Shown: one piece after another, positions 48,508-59,251 of the stretch
How the letters are laid out: every line of letters begins with the position of its first letter
Numbering within the stretch: the first letter of the stretch is position 1
Origin: Spongilla lacustris
Lineage: Eukaryota > Porifera > Demospongiae > Spongillida > Spongillidae
Direction: 5' to 3'
Length of the DNA: 64,000 nt
NCBI GenBank assembly: GCA_949361645.1
Contig: OX442418.1
Coordinates: 5,771,609-5,835,608 of the forward strand
Translations under genes and position numbers: made by a program
The notes under the pieces: model-generated
Seen by the model: the letters and a program-made list of their open reading frames with translations, nothing else
Database searches by the model: none
What the model was told of the DNA's origin: nothing

Positions 48508-48785
48508 TTACCGTAGAGTATTGGCCCGCCCCCCCCCCCCCCCCCTCCAAAAAAAAAAAGGTCCCGTGTTTAAACGAGCGCATCGACGTAATCATGAACG
48601 CAGCTGCGTGAGCTGCGTGCCATACTTTAAACTCCTGCTGGAGTGCCAGTTCTTTCCTGAAATGTTTAAACGGGTACGCGGAAGTTTTAATGATTACGTC
48701 GATATACGTTTGTTAAACACGGGCCATGCATTTTTTTCTGTAGGGTGGATGGGGAGGGGGATATATATCGCGGTACTCTAAAGTA
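48508..48785. mobile_element. MITE nested in the hAT element, AGAGTA ends
   Basis: Left AGAGTATTGGCCCGCCCCC and right end read in reverse (AGAGTACCGCGATATATATC) share tips. An internal pair GTGTTTAAACGAGCGCATCG and CGATATACGTTTGTTAAACA, together with CGACGTAATCAT and ATGATTACGTCG, makes extended inverted repeats. Long C and A runs lie inside. The exact target duplication is not resolved. Confidence 0.6.
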
Positions 48786-49568
48786 TTCGTCAGGTTGGAA
48801 TTCCCACTAAGTAGAAAACAAAACGCTAACTCTACTTCCATTGTTTGGTCGCATTTCAAGGTGTACATGCAGAGTCTATATATCTCTCATATGAAAGAAC
48901 TCTAGCTGCTAAAAGCTAAAAAGCCCCCACTTGAACAGTATTTTACAATGAAGGTTCCCCCATTATCTGTGTCATGCACCACTCATATTTTATGTCATCT
49001 GTTGATCACAACTCCATGCATGAGTTGCACTTGCAACCTTGTACATGTAAGTACATGTACATTTTTGGTAATGACAACGTGAGTTTCTCATTCTCGTGCA
49101 CAACTGACCATGCTAAAGAACTCCATTATTCGCATGACTTCTCTAATGCATCATGTACATGTTAATCACTTGGAACAGGAATCTATAACCCACATCAATG
49201 AAGCTGTCCAGTACATCCCCCACCCCCATCCCCACCCCCACCCCACTTTCACCTCCATAAAAATGGTTGGTAGTATATGTAATGTGGAACACTCGACACA
49301 GAAATATGTTTGGGCCTTTATCTCCATATGTGATCAGGCATGCAGTTTACATTTATGTACACGTATGTATTATTTGCACTTCCAATACTGCCAATGCCAC
49401 ATGCACATGCAGAGTCAGTAATCCTTCCTAACTGAGACAGAGCACCCTGAAATCAGTCAAAGCTGTGCATCTATATATGATCTCTGATAACACAATGCAT
49501 GTAATTGCTGGCGCATGCATTGGTGTGACAATCTACTCCCACTTTGTGGGCGGATCCCGGCCTGTCAG

Positions 49569-49874
49569 CAGTGGCGGAGCTAGGGGGGGGCTGGAGGGGG
49601 CTTGGCCCCCCCTGTGATTTAAGTTTGTACAGTGAAGTCTGCTGTTGGCCCCCCCTGTGATTTAAGCTTGTACAGTGACGTCTGCATGCAGTTGGCCCCC
49701 CCTGGCCTTCATCCGCACCTCCCACTTGTTAAAGCGGACCGCGCACACTAGTTGAATCGGCCGACAGCGGACAGCAACCCCCTCTTCTCCCCCCCGCTCG
49801 TAGAATCGGCCGACAGCGGACAGCCCCCCCCCCCCCCCCCCCCCCCCCCGCAGAATCGGCCGACAGCGGACAGC

Positions 49875-49905
<31 letters not shown>

Positions 49906-49964
49906 ACTGGTTGAATCGGCCTTAACTTGGCCCCCCCTACAATAAAATCCTGGCTCCGCCAGTG
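49569..49964. mobile_element. hAT-like MITE, CAGTGGCGGAGC ends, 8-bp target duplication
   Basis: Left CAGTGGCGGAGCTAGGGGG and right CCTGGCTCCGCCAGTG are inverted. CCTGTCAG stands at 49,561-49,568 and 49,965-49,972, a perfect 8-bp duplication. The target word is one of the subterminal repeats of the surrounding hAT element, so this insertion came later. The interior contains four units of the type GAATCGGCCGACAGCGGACAGC separated by C runs (49,750-49,920). Confidence 0.93.
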
Positions 49965-50157
49965 CCTGTCAGGTGAGAGTCCGGCCTGCCAGGCCAAGCG
50001 GACAGTCTCACTCAGTCTGGCCTGGCAGGCCGACCTGTCAGGCCGGGCTGGCCTTCGGCAACCCTGCCTATATGCCCCCCCTAACACAAAATCCTGTATC
50101 CGCCCCTGTACCACTACCAAAGATGCACTGCGAGTATACTACTGTTATACAACACTG

Positions 50158-50200
50158 TAGTCTCGTACCCAGACGTATAAATAGTCTGGGTACGAGACTA
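50158..50200. repeat. 17-bp perfect palindrome with 9-bp loop
   Basis: TAGTCTCGTACCCAGAC at 50,158-50,174 is the reverse complement of 50,184-50,200, with GTATAAATA between. The same CTCGTACCCAGAC word occurs at 62,411, as CTCGTACCCAG at 806, and reversed at 8,473 (GTCTGGGTACGAG). It probably represents fused tips of a MITE family with the interior lost. Confidence 0.75.
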
Positions 50201-51429
50201 TGTACAAGTAGTGACCAAACTTTTGAACAGATGTGGATTGCCATTTCTCAAGCCTTGGAGGAGTCTGGGACAGCAATGTAACTGTTAGCAGCTACATATT
50301 GGTGTGTTTTGATCGCTCCGATCGTTAAATACTCCGTACTGAGTACAGTAGGCCTATAAAGGAGTGCGTTAATTGATGTGCGTGTCTAGGACTGTACATG
50401 TGAAGAGTTTTGTTGATACGTGTGTAAGCTAGTGAAGTGAGAGGTGTAGAAACTATTGTGTGTATAGTAGGCCAAGTGAATATCAACACTCTAGATATCC
50501 TGTACACATAGCAATTCCAATTGCAGCAGCGGCGTAGCATTAGCACTTCATAGAGAGGCAGCACTGGCGTGTGCATAGGCCTAGGCCTACATGTAGCGCA
50601 CACGCAATACATTTTAACGAAGTAGACCGTTGAAAACTGATTAAAATATTATTTGTAAAATCCATCAGAACATTGGATGTGATGTTGTGTAGACTCTGAC
50701 ACTCACACAACCTGTGATGGACATTTGTCCCCATGAGTGCGCGTGTTCAAGTGGGTGTGTTTCTCATCATGGTAGTCACCATTCCATTTATACTCATTAA
50801 AGGCATATGTAAGCACATCTCTGTTGAGTTTGTGTGGGAATTTGATGTTATCCGATCACCGGATAGGCAGGTACAGCAGAATAACTCGAGTTAGATATAC
50901 AGGCCTCTAATGCTGGAACTGAATTTCTGGAATGGAATAAATTTGGTTCAATGCCTTCACTTTGACCATATTAGGATGCTTACATATGTTCATGTCTATA
51001 AACATTCAATGGACAGGTGCTAAGACCATTATGCTTGCATGTGGCATAATCATATTTATAAGACATGTACAGTAAAATTTGGGTAATGTGGTCACCTTGA
51101 TATGTTCACATGCTATAGGGCACTGAGCTGATCCTGGGTGTGCTATAGTGATCTGATCCCCAAGTGTAATGGTAGGGAGGGTGGATGTGGTGGCTCTAAA
51201 GTTTACATGTATATGTAGGTAGAGGTAGGGAAACAGATGTTCCCCTCCCTCTTTCTTTCTGTTCCCCTCCCTCCCTTTATCAGTGCCCCTCCCACCCTAC
51301 TCTCCTCATCCTCTGCCCCTCCCATGCTCCCTCAGCTGCAGTTGGCAGGTAACCCTATTGCTGCCCATCAGGAATATCGTGTCAAGGTCGCTGCACACCT
51401 CTCCAACAAAGAGATTGTAAATGTAGGTC
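50201..51429. other. No confident gene; one weak exon candidate
   Basis: A plus-strand stretch at 51,336-51,424 follows CATGCTCCCTCAG and reads LQLAGNPIAAHQEY then RVKVAAHLSNKEIV. It has an acceptor-like left edge and ends at GTAG|GTCACA, just before the 24-bp minisatellite. I do not recognise it. It lies upstream of the transketolase exons in the same orientation but does not resemble the transketolase N-terminus. Confidence 0.3.
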
Positions 51430-52640
51430 ACATACTGTGTCTCTTGTGTGCACAAGGGGAGTGTCACTGGTGCGCATGAGGGGAGTGTCAATGGTGTGCA
51501 CGAGGGGAGTGTCACTGGTGCGCACAAGGGGAGTGTCACTGGTGTGCACAAGGGGCGTGTCACTGTTGCACACAAGGGGAGTGTCACTAGTGCGCACAAG
51601 GGGAGTGTCACTGGTGCGCACAAGTGGAGTGTCACTGGTACGCACAAGGGGAGTGTCACTGGTACACACAAGGGGAGTGTCACTGGTGCGCACAAGGGGA
51701 GTGTCACTGGTGCGCACAAGGGGAGTGTCACTGGTGCGCACAAGGGGAGTGTCACTGGTGCGCACAAGGGGAATGTCACTGGTGCGCACAAGGGGAGTGT
51801 CACTGGTGCGCACCAGGGAGTGTCACTGGTGCGCACAAGGGGAGTGTCACTGGTGCACACAAGGGGAGTGTCACTGGTGCGCACAAGGGGAGTGTCACTG
51901 GTGCGCACAAGTGGAATGTCACTTATGCGCACAAGGGGAGTGTCACTGGTGCACACAAGGGGAGTGTCCCTGGTGCGCACAAGGGGAGTGTCACTGGTGC
52001 GCACAAGGGGAGTGTCACTGGTGCGCACAAGGGGAGTGTCACTGGTGCGCACAAGGGAGTGTCACTAGTGCGCACAAGTGGAGTGTCACTTATGCGCACA
52101 AGGGGAGTGTCACTGGTGCACACAATTGGAGTGTCCCTGGTGCGCACAAGGGGAGTGTCACTGGTGCGCACAAGGGGAGTGTCACTGGTGCGCACAAGGG
52201 GAGTGTCACTGGTGCGCACAAGGGGAGTGTCACTGGTGCGCACAAGGGGAGTGTCACTAGTGCGCACAAGTGGAGTGTCACTTATGCGCACAAGGGGAGT
52301 GTCACTGGTGCGCACAAGGGGAGTGTCACTGGTGCGCACAAGGGGAGTGTCACTGGTGCGCACAAGGGGAGTGTCACTGGTGCGCACAAGTGGAGTCACT
52401 TATGCGCACAAGGGGAGTGTCACTGGTGCACACAAGGAGAGTGTTACTAGTGCGCACAAGGGGAGTGTCACTGGTGCGCACAAGTGGAGTGTCACTTATG
52501 CGCACAAGTGGAGTGTCACTGGTGCACACAAGGGGAGTGTCACTGGTGCGCACAAGGGGAGTGTCACTGGTGCGCACAAGGGGAGTGTCACTGGTGCGCA
52601 CAAGGGGAGTGTCACTGGTGCGCACAAGGGGAGTGTCATG
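51430..52640. repeat. 1.2-kb minisatellite of 24-bp units
   Basis: About 50 copies of a unit of the type GGTGCGCACAAGGGGAGTGT plus CACT. Variants include GTGGAGTGTCACTTATGCGC and GGTGCACACA. A block containing GTGGAGTGTCACTTATGCGC recurs near 51,910, 52,078, 52,270 and 52,485, suggesting a higher-order repeat. One-base or larger indels (near 51,813, 52,051 and 52,388) switch the open frame. It sits just upstream of the transketolase exons, perhaps in an intron of that gene. Confidence 0.95.
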
Positions 52641-52818
52641 CTGGTATGCTAAGTGTGATGCAGATAGCCGTGCTGGTGCAAAGTGAAATGATTTTGAGTG
52701 ACTTGGTTTTTATAGTTTCAATACCGTCATCGCTACACCCTCCTCCTCCCTATCTCCCCCTCCCTCCTCCTCCTCCATTGGACATAGATTATATGTCTTT
52801 CCTCTTCTATTTCTGCAG

Positions 52819-52873
52819 TCATCCTACCTCGAGTGCATCAGCTGCGGAGATCTTAGCTGTGCTGTTTTTCTAG
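52819..52873 (+). pseudogene. Transketolase exon A (HPTS...AEILAVLFF)
   Basis: After acceptor TTTCTGCAG the frame reads (G)HPTSSASAAEILAVLFF. Transketolases have GHPTS followed by a short S/A stretch and AEI(M/L)(A/S)VLFF, part of the thiamine-diphosphate-binding N-terminal domain. The next bases are TAG then GTTTGA. With the only GT donor available the codon after FF is a stop and the frame does not join exon B, and about four to six residues normally found before exon B's sequence are absent. Either a small exon was missed or the gene is broken here. Transketolase acts in the non-oxidative pentose phosphate pathway in the cytosol. Confidence 0.7.
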
Positions 52874-53120
52874 GTTTGACCTCTGGAGAGAGGGCATAGG
52901 AGGAAGGTCATGGGGGGAGGAGGGAGGGGGGCATTGTGCCAGGTGAAGGAGGGTTGTTTAAGGAGGTGGAGTCTGAGAGAAGAGGAGGGGGGTTATATAC
53001 ATGTATGTTCATTTATCTAGGGATAGATACATGTAGCTATTTTGATATTGAATGTCGTCCATATGGGTGTCCATAATTAGTATTAACTGAGATATGGTTA
53101 CCTCCCCCCTCTCCACACAG

Positions 53121-53167
53121 ATGACGTCCCCAAGGATCTGTCCAGTGACAGATTTGTACTCTCCAAG
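53121..53167 (+). pseudogene. Transketolase exon B (DVPKDLSSDRFVLSK)
   Basis: The exon is flanked by CTCCACACAG and GTAAGC. Two bases complete a codon from the previous exon, then DVPKDLSSDRFVLSK is encoded. DRFVLSK followed by GHA is a hallmark of transketolase. The exon ends exactly after SK in phase 0 and the next exon starts with GHA. Confidence 0.85.
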
Positions 53168-53326
53168 GTAAGCTACATACGTGTATATGTCTGCACTTCC
53201 TGTCATTAAAGTGAAAACATACATGTAGGAGTGGAAACCTGCATACATACATGTACTGTTGGCATTTTATTGTGTACATTGTAGATGTGTGGGTAGTGAT
53301 GTCACTACCCCCTCACACCCTCACAG

Positions 53327-53352
53327 GGTCATGCCTGCCCCATCCTGTATGG
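53327..53352 (+). pseudogene. Transketolase exon C, truncated (GHACPILYG)
   Basis: After acceptor CACCCTCACAG the frame reads GHACPILYG, the continuation of DRFVLSK in transketolase (GHA.PILY, with the conserved His near the cofactor). Homology stops within the exon, and from about 53,352 the sequence becomes copy B of the segmental duplication. The transketolase gene is therefore cut inside its coding region at this junction, assuming the assembly is right. About 85-90 percent of the usual 600-plus-residue enzyme is missing from the window. Confidence 0.8.
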
Positions 53353-53719
53353 AGAGAAAAATATTACATCTGCTGCTCAACTATTGGAGCAACTAGCCAA
53401 GGGATGTTACAAATGGAGACCATATTAGGCCTGCACCGTGTACTACAATGATTACAATGCCACCAAGCTGTCATCATTCATCATCACACATGTACATAAA
53501 TGTGGTGAGTACAATGACAAACACATCTTTACCTACATGTACAATAAACAACTACCATAACTTACCCACTGATATGGAATGATTGGTATTCACATTGTTC
53601 GAGCAAATAAAGGAAAGGAATAAAAAACAAACACACTTTTAAACATAACCACAAGAAAATGAAACATAATGATTATGAAGCATGAACATGTTGGTATGCT
53701 AACAAACTGAATGAAATAA

Positions 53720-54196
53720 AGTCCGCGACACCATCAAGGAAGTAAACTTTAATGAATAACATAAATTCATGCCCTTGATACCGCTATGTTGTAATTCATA
53801 TCAGCTATGAATAGTATAAAAATGGAGACCTTGTGCTGCTCAAAACCTTGTCAATTTTTTTAAAGTATTGAAGGTACTTAATTTTTAAAATTCCAATTCG
53901 AGTATTATTTAATATCACATCCAAATGGAGAAGTGGGCTGGGGTTTGAAGATGGTGCTCCTCTGGCCTCATTCATGGAGTAAATTTATTGACTTATTATT
54001 TCTGTTTTTAATAACTTATCATCTCATTGTATGTATTTCATGTTTTTATTAAATTGATTGGTATTAGAATATCACATCCAAAAACAAAATCATGTTTTGA
54101 TTGTATGTGTAGTTAATATACTATTCCGACCCCAAATATACCAAATGTGGATAAAAAGTGGCATGCTAATTTTACTTCCTCGATGCGATCGCAGAC
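53720..54196. mobile_element. AGTCCGCGA-TIR element, copy with internal deletion and insert
   Basis: The ends match the 17,191 copy. The middle-right portion (the Cys-rich frame region) is deleted near 54,115, and a 143-bp retroposed piece is inserted at 53,926. The TTAA site near 53,860 is unoccupied. Confidence 0.82.
53926..54068 (+). mobile_element. 5'-truncated retroposon, 15-bp target duplication
   Basis: AATATCACATCCAAA occurs at 53,911-53,925 and 54,069-54,083 around a 143-bp insert absent from the 6,936 and 17,191 copies. The insert reads WRSGLGFEDGAPLASFME then stop on the plus strand, followed by an A/T-rich trailer. A long target duplication with only a C-terminal coding tail and a 3' UTR is the signature of target-primed reverse transcription by a LINE. 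The family is not identified. Confidence 0.72.
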
Positions 54197-55243
54197 TTTA
54201 AAAACCATCATAGGCAAAGTCACCACAAAGCTAAACAAATTCCCATGCGCTTATACATGTCATGCTGAATGTACCACAAATTGAATCCTATGATTGATAT
54301 GCACAATGTTCCACAACTTACACTGTAGCAATTATATTGATTTATATACATACATGTACGCAGTTAAACTGTTTATTTCAAAAGTTGAGAAATTTGTAAT
54401 TTGTGTACATTGTCTACACTCACAACACGTTTCAATGATTTTGACAATTTTTCTGTGACAAAGACGACTCAAAATTACATCTACTGCCTGTCCATTGGCG
54501 ATCTTTCCCAATGTACCACCACAAATGGAGTCCATATTTGGCAAGCAACTTGCACTACAATGAACAATGCCACAACCAATGATGTCACCACATGACATCT
54601 ATTCAAACTGCATAGGGTCCCAAGATTGACACATGTTCCATAAAAATAATGGCAACACAGATGAAGTACATGTATGTATGTACATGTACACACAGCTGGT
54701 GAGTACAATGACAAACACATCTTTACCTACAATAAACAACTACCATAACTTACCCTCTGATATGGAATGATTGGTATTCACATTGTTTGACCAAATAAAG
54801 GAAAGGAATAATAAACAGACAAGTAGAAGTCATATCATATAATTAAGTCACATCAAAACAATACACACTTTCACAACAAAATGAAACAGAATGAATACCA
54901 ACAATGAACATGCAGGTATGCCAACAACCAGACATGATTAAAAACCATTCCAGGTGGTTAGTAGCAAATCAATCTCTACAAAGCCAAACAAATACAAAGT
55001 CAGAAATCAATTTAGCTTATGGCAAACAAAATAAACATTATAATGACTAACATTAAATTATGTACATACATGTGTGCACCTGCAGAACAAACCACATGTG
55101 TATGCCAATTTAGTGTAATGAATGTACAGAGCCATATATACACAATGTAACAATATTGACAGGTAGCCATTGTACTGATTTGACTATACAGTTACACAAA
55201 TATAAAGTCAAACACTATAATGATGTCAAAAGTCAAACACATG

Positions 55244-55515
55244 CAGTGGCATGGGCATTTCTGGAATAAGGGAGGGGGCAAGATAGGGTAAGGGGGTGCC
55301 ATTTGACAGTCGAATACAACTAGGGAGGGGGGTGCTATCCACTTTTGGCTGATTCAGAATGGACAGCTCTAGCCAGTAGGGAGGGGAAGGGTGTGCATGT
55401 TCCTACATGTACATGTAGTACTACAAAACACTTCTGTATTGATTAACACTTCTGTATTGATTAGAAGTGCAGGGGGGGCATGCCCCTCCTTCCCCCCTGG
55501 GGACACCCATGACTG
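55244..55515. mobile_element. GGGTG-type MITE, copy B
   Basis: Orthologue of 20,177-20,433 within the duplication. It has a private short tandem duplication (ACACTTCTGTATTGATTA twice, 55,428-55,464). The ends are CAGTGGCATGGGCATTTC and ACACCCATGACTG. Confidence 0.8.
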
Positions 55516-55859
55516 GCTTTATCTTGCAAACTTCATGGTCACAATATGAATATAACATTTCCTGCTACAATACATGTAAAAGTTCATCTTTACCTACAAT
55601 AAACAACTACCATAACTTACCATTAAAGTGACATCATACAATTATGCTATCTTATAATTAAAAACTCCTCCACAGACCTTCCACCTCAGACAAACTACAC
55701 AATTGAACAAAGTTGCCAATAATATGACCTCTATACTATGTGTCGAATTTTATGTTGAATCTCCTTTATTGGACTGTGAGCACTTGTTGAGATGGGCAGA
55801 CAATAACGTCTTCGTCTTTTACCACTGAACTAACATAAAAGTACACATGTACATATTAC

Positions 55860-55946
55860 CTCTTTATACTCTTCATTCACATTAACACCTTGTGACAGGA
55901 GCCGCTGAACAGTTTCCACATTTCCAGTCTGGCTTGCTTGAACTAG
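55860..55946 (-). CDS. Ankyrin exon of N-terminal type, duplicate
   Basis: On the minus strand, acceptor TTCAACAG precedes 87 bases and donor GTAATATG follows. Phase-0 translation gives LVQASQTGNVETVQRLLSQ then GVNVNEEYKE. It differs from the 20,778 exon at six residues, all conservative for the fold, without stop or frameshift. NVNE is closer to the consensus than NVTE in copy A. No other ankyrin exon remains in copy B downstream (lower coordinates) within the window, so if transcribed it would need exons outside the duplication or run into transketolase DNA in antisense. A decaying duplicate is a reasonable alternative. Confidence 0.8.
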
Positions 55947-56855
55947 CTGTTGAACAAAAGTTGTATATAAGTACTAATGAACATGACAATATATGCACAA
56001 ACCACACACATTCATATTATTATAGGACACTTTCAGTTATACTGGAGGCACATCCTCATCTCAACAGCTATGAGGATGATGTCAAGCTCATCAATAGGAT
56101 GGTCTGCTACCACAAAGGGCAGCATACAGAATGATATTTGAGTTCTTAGCCAGCTAACAACAAAAGAGAATAGTGCAATTCTTGACAACTATAGCATGCC
56201 ATTCCTACTGTTGTTGATAAGACCAGTGGTGTAAGGACACCATGCTCAAACTCCTTCATTCTTTGACAGTGGATTCTTGACATGTTAATATAACTACAGG
56301 ATGTTCCTAAAAATTGTCCACAAACAGTTAATTAACTGGTATATGTTCTTTAAAATTCTAACAGCAAAAGATGACATACTGGGGAAATATAATCCTTAAT
56401 TAATGATAAATGTCTCAAGACCCTATTCATTTATTAATGTTATATGTAGGGTGGGTATTTAATAAAAGTTGCAAATTGGATTTAATTAACTACACCCATT
56501 TAGAAGTTATTCAGAATTGATTTTTCTTTTGATTTATTGATTTTTGCTATGTAATTGATTTAGGAGCCATTGTATCTTGATTTAGTGGTTTGAATTTATT
56601 AATAAATTCAGCAAGTTATTATTATTAAAATTCAAGAAAATGTTGGAGCTTTTGGATGCCTTTAAAATGACATGATTTTGATTAGGTGCTATAGAGAAAT
56701 ATGAAATCATTTTTTTAATTTCTTTCCTTTTATTTTAATTAATATTTTGTTTGCTTACATCTAAGCCCGCATTATTAGAGCATTTAGCAACAATTATTTG
56801 TTACTTAACTGTTTGTGGTCAATTTATAAACGATTTTCCTTGATTGAGGAACACC

Positions 56856-57786
56856 CAGTGGCGTTGTGGCACACCCGCCGCTGGGGGGGCAAATATATAT
56901 AAAGGCGCCCCCCCCCTCCACAAAAAAAAAGCTTCTGCACATATATCCATCCATCGCATTTTAATCACGAAGTGTATATATTATTTACAGCGAAATTGCC
57001 ACGGTCATTTTCACGTGCAATTGAAGGAGACATTGGAACTACAATAACGCCAGTGGCGTAGAAAGGAAATATAGAGTGCAGCGGCCAACAAAGGTGGTTC
57101 CCCCGCCTCCCCGGGGAGGGTACGGAGGGGGGCACCCCTCCTGTTCAGCTAGGGGTTATGGGGGAGCGCTGCAAGATCCTCCATCGGGGTCTGGGGCGGA
57201 GCCCCAGAAGCCAACGCTTTTTGCATAGAAAACCTCCCAAAAACTACGCTAAAACTGTAACCAGGTTAGTTTGTTTTGATACCTTGCCTCTGAGCATGTA
57301 ATGTAAAGTACACAGCCAAGGCCACTTTTGGTAACCGTTGTAAACTACGTTGCACGGGTAGCCTAGCTTGAACTAGCTCTCACGATCAATTTGAAGACCA
57401 CTTGCATGTCATTAACTAGCAGCAATTGCTCAGCTATTGAATTATATATGCGCGCTTATCAACCTATTAAATTTTTTGTTGTTGTGAAAAAGTGCACTTT
57501 TTATATGGTTATCCAAATAAACGAATGCAATAGTTTAATTAATTTCTATTAACAAATAAACAGATTTTTAGTGATCGCAGCTTACATGTAAGTGATATTA
57601 ATCGCTTTGTAGCCTCAAGCATTTAAGCAGCGCATTCCAGGCTAACTTTACTTTGAGTCTGTTAAGACACCATGCATACTTCAGCCGTCATTTTGGCGCC
57701 CTAGCTATATTTTGGCGCCCCTGTTTTTAGGGCCGCTGGGGGGGGGGGCAATTGCCCCCCTGCCCCCCCTGGCCACACCGCCACTG
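56856..57786. mobile_element. hAT-like MITE, copy-B-specific, 8-bp target duplication
   Basis: Left CAGTGGCGTTGTGGC and right GCCACACCGCCACTG are inverted. GGAACACC stands at 56,848-56,855 and 57,787-57,794. Copy A at about 22,590 has the word once with the same flanks, so the boundaries are exact. The 931-bp interior includes G/C runs near both ends and a nested GCCAGTGGCGTAGAAAGG tip at 57,050 that may be another MITE remnant. Confidence 0.93.
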
Positions 57787-58980
57787 GGAACACCCTGTAC
57801 ATGTAAGGGTAAAATAAAACTCAAGACTTAATGATTCCACATAACTTGGCACCAGCAAGCTCATCAAAATGGAATTCTCTTCAGTAATCTGAGGTTTACT
57901 AATATGAAGCTACAACATCACCACCATTTGCAGATGTTGTACTCCTTTACCTGGTACATGTACAAGCTGCAGTGAGGGTTCCAGCACATGGACCTCATCA
58001 TCATCATATTAGCTAATGATAAAGCTATGTGGTAGGGAGTTATAAGCCACACACACACAGGCTATATTTTATTATTTTATTACGTTGCTATGTTGCTGCA
58101 GTATAAGCTACAGCAGTGGATATCATATCTATGGCCTCACCCCTCCCCCAAAATGGTGATACCTAGTAGTGCTATGATGTTGCTCTATAAAGTGGTCTGT
58201 CGTTTTGCTTGCCACCATCTCTTCCTGCCACAAGAATGAAGCCCTAGCTGGAATATATTGTATGCTTAACTTCACCCTCATCGCAGTGTCATTGCAGTCA
58301 GGAAGAATGGTGGTGGTTGAAAGGGAAATGACTTTGATGACATTGAAGGCACAGCTGGGTAGGTATGGCTGTAGTTATGTGTGAGGCCACTACCTTTCTC
58401 CACCCTCATCCCCGGGGAGGTGGGGCCGCAGCAGTGGTAATGTTTGCTGCTGCACACTACACCACAGCACAAAAAATCAAAAGGCTTCAAATGGAGTAGG
58501 TCTAATATGGATTGGGCTGGGAAGGCAAAACCAAAAACGGATTAGGAAATGCATGCAGGTTGTTTCAGCAGCTCTTTAAGTCTGGCTCTAGTTTTTCGTA
58601 ATCAACACATCGGGATGTCAATTACGTCAATACGACATTCCCATCTACCTGATCATGACTTTTTGCAGTTGGTCCTCGACGCGTATGTGTATCATAACTT
58701 AACGATCGTATCGAGCTAGTAACGGCCGAGTATACTTTTAATAAAATGTCCTTGCTACTATCCGTATACCTCCCAAACATGTTTTTATTCACTCGGTTAC
58801 TAGTAATGTACCCTGCGATCATGGCAATCAAACAGCTACCAAAAATACCTCTTTGATTCTTGACATGACGATGTCATCAATAGGGCCTAGGCTGGAATAT
58901 AGTCACGCCACGTTTTTATCCTCTCCTCCGCGCCGCCTACTTTCGTGAATAATTGATGATGACTGTGTAGATAACAAATA

Positions 58981-59251
58981 ACAAATAATTCCCAGCCCTG
59001 GTTTACCCTGGGTTTTGAACGACAATCCCGGGTTTTAACAACATTCACAGTTGACTTCTCACCCTCAATATGGTTGATTTAGTCGTTATCAACCTGGGAT
59101 AACAAAACCCAGGCTACGATATTTTTTCCTGTGAGTATTATTATGTATGGTAAGTCCAAACGATATAGATCTACGCTTGGGCTAAAGGATCTATTCTCAC
59201 TCATGCTCATATCAACTTAAGTCATTTGTTCTCCGAGAACACTTTGGCTAT
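58981..59251. other. Unique spacer, no gene seen
   Basis: Contains a short imperfect inverted pair around CCTGGTTTACCCTGGGTTTT and GGGATAACAAAACCCAGG (58,996-59,113), possibly a small decayed MITE. No coding signal. Confidence 0.4.

Larger units (their letters stand above)
48254..50066. mobile_element. hAT-like element, CAGGGTTGCCGAA ends, 8-bp target duplication
   Basis: The left end CAGGGTTGCCGAAAGTCAGG and right end GGCCTTCGGCAACCCTG are inverted. CCTATATG stands at both 48,246-48,253 and 50,067-50,074, a perfect 8-bp duplication as expected for hAT transposition. Subterminal regions are packed with GGCCTGTCAGG and CCTGCCAGG words, which could be transposase binding sites. No transposase ORF is seen. 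The interior has at least two further insertions. Confidence 0.92.
48159..50101. mobile_element. Outer MITE split by a nested hAT element
   Basis: The left part starts CAGTGGCTAGAGTTTTG at 48,159 and the right part ends CAAAATCCTGTATCCGCCCC plus TG at about 50,101, so the tips are inverted relatives. Between them sits the complete element 48,254-50,066 with its 8-bp target duplication. Removing it restores a short C/G-run MITE of about 120 bp. A target duplication of this outer element is not clear. Confidence 0.55.
53566..54756 (-). other. Two further AG-NNN-GTAAGT triplets (copy B)
   Basis: The same core as in the main array occurs with triplets at 53,566-53,568 (tgg on minus) and 54,754-54,756 (agg on minus). 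The paralogous copy-A cores at 17,043 and 18,147 have agg and agg, so one triplet differs between copies at two of three positions while the surrounding about 40 bases on each side are nearly unchanged. Confidence 0.5.
53352..58980. repeat. Segmental duplication, copy B
   Basis: Homologous to 16,826-18,617 joined to 20,169-24,750 in the same orientation. It carries one ankyrin exon (55,860), two intron-unit cores (triplets at 53,566 and 54,754) and one GGGTG MITE. Its private insertions are at 53,926-54,068 and 56,856-57,786. The left boundary falls inside a transketolase exon. The right boundary is in an A/T-rich (ATAACAAATAACAAATAA) stretch. Confidence 0.9.

Noticed and set aside
51306..52686. 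150-340-codon open frames on both strands in the 51.4-52.6 kb array
   Set aside because: Same arithmetic effect of a 24-bp unit. The frame is switched by small indels and the peptide (CHWCAQGE / VTGAHKGS / DTPLVRTS) differs by frame with no domain.
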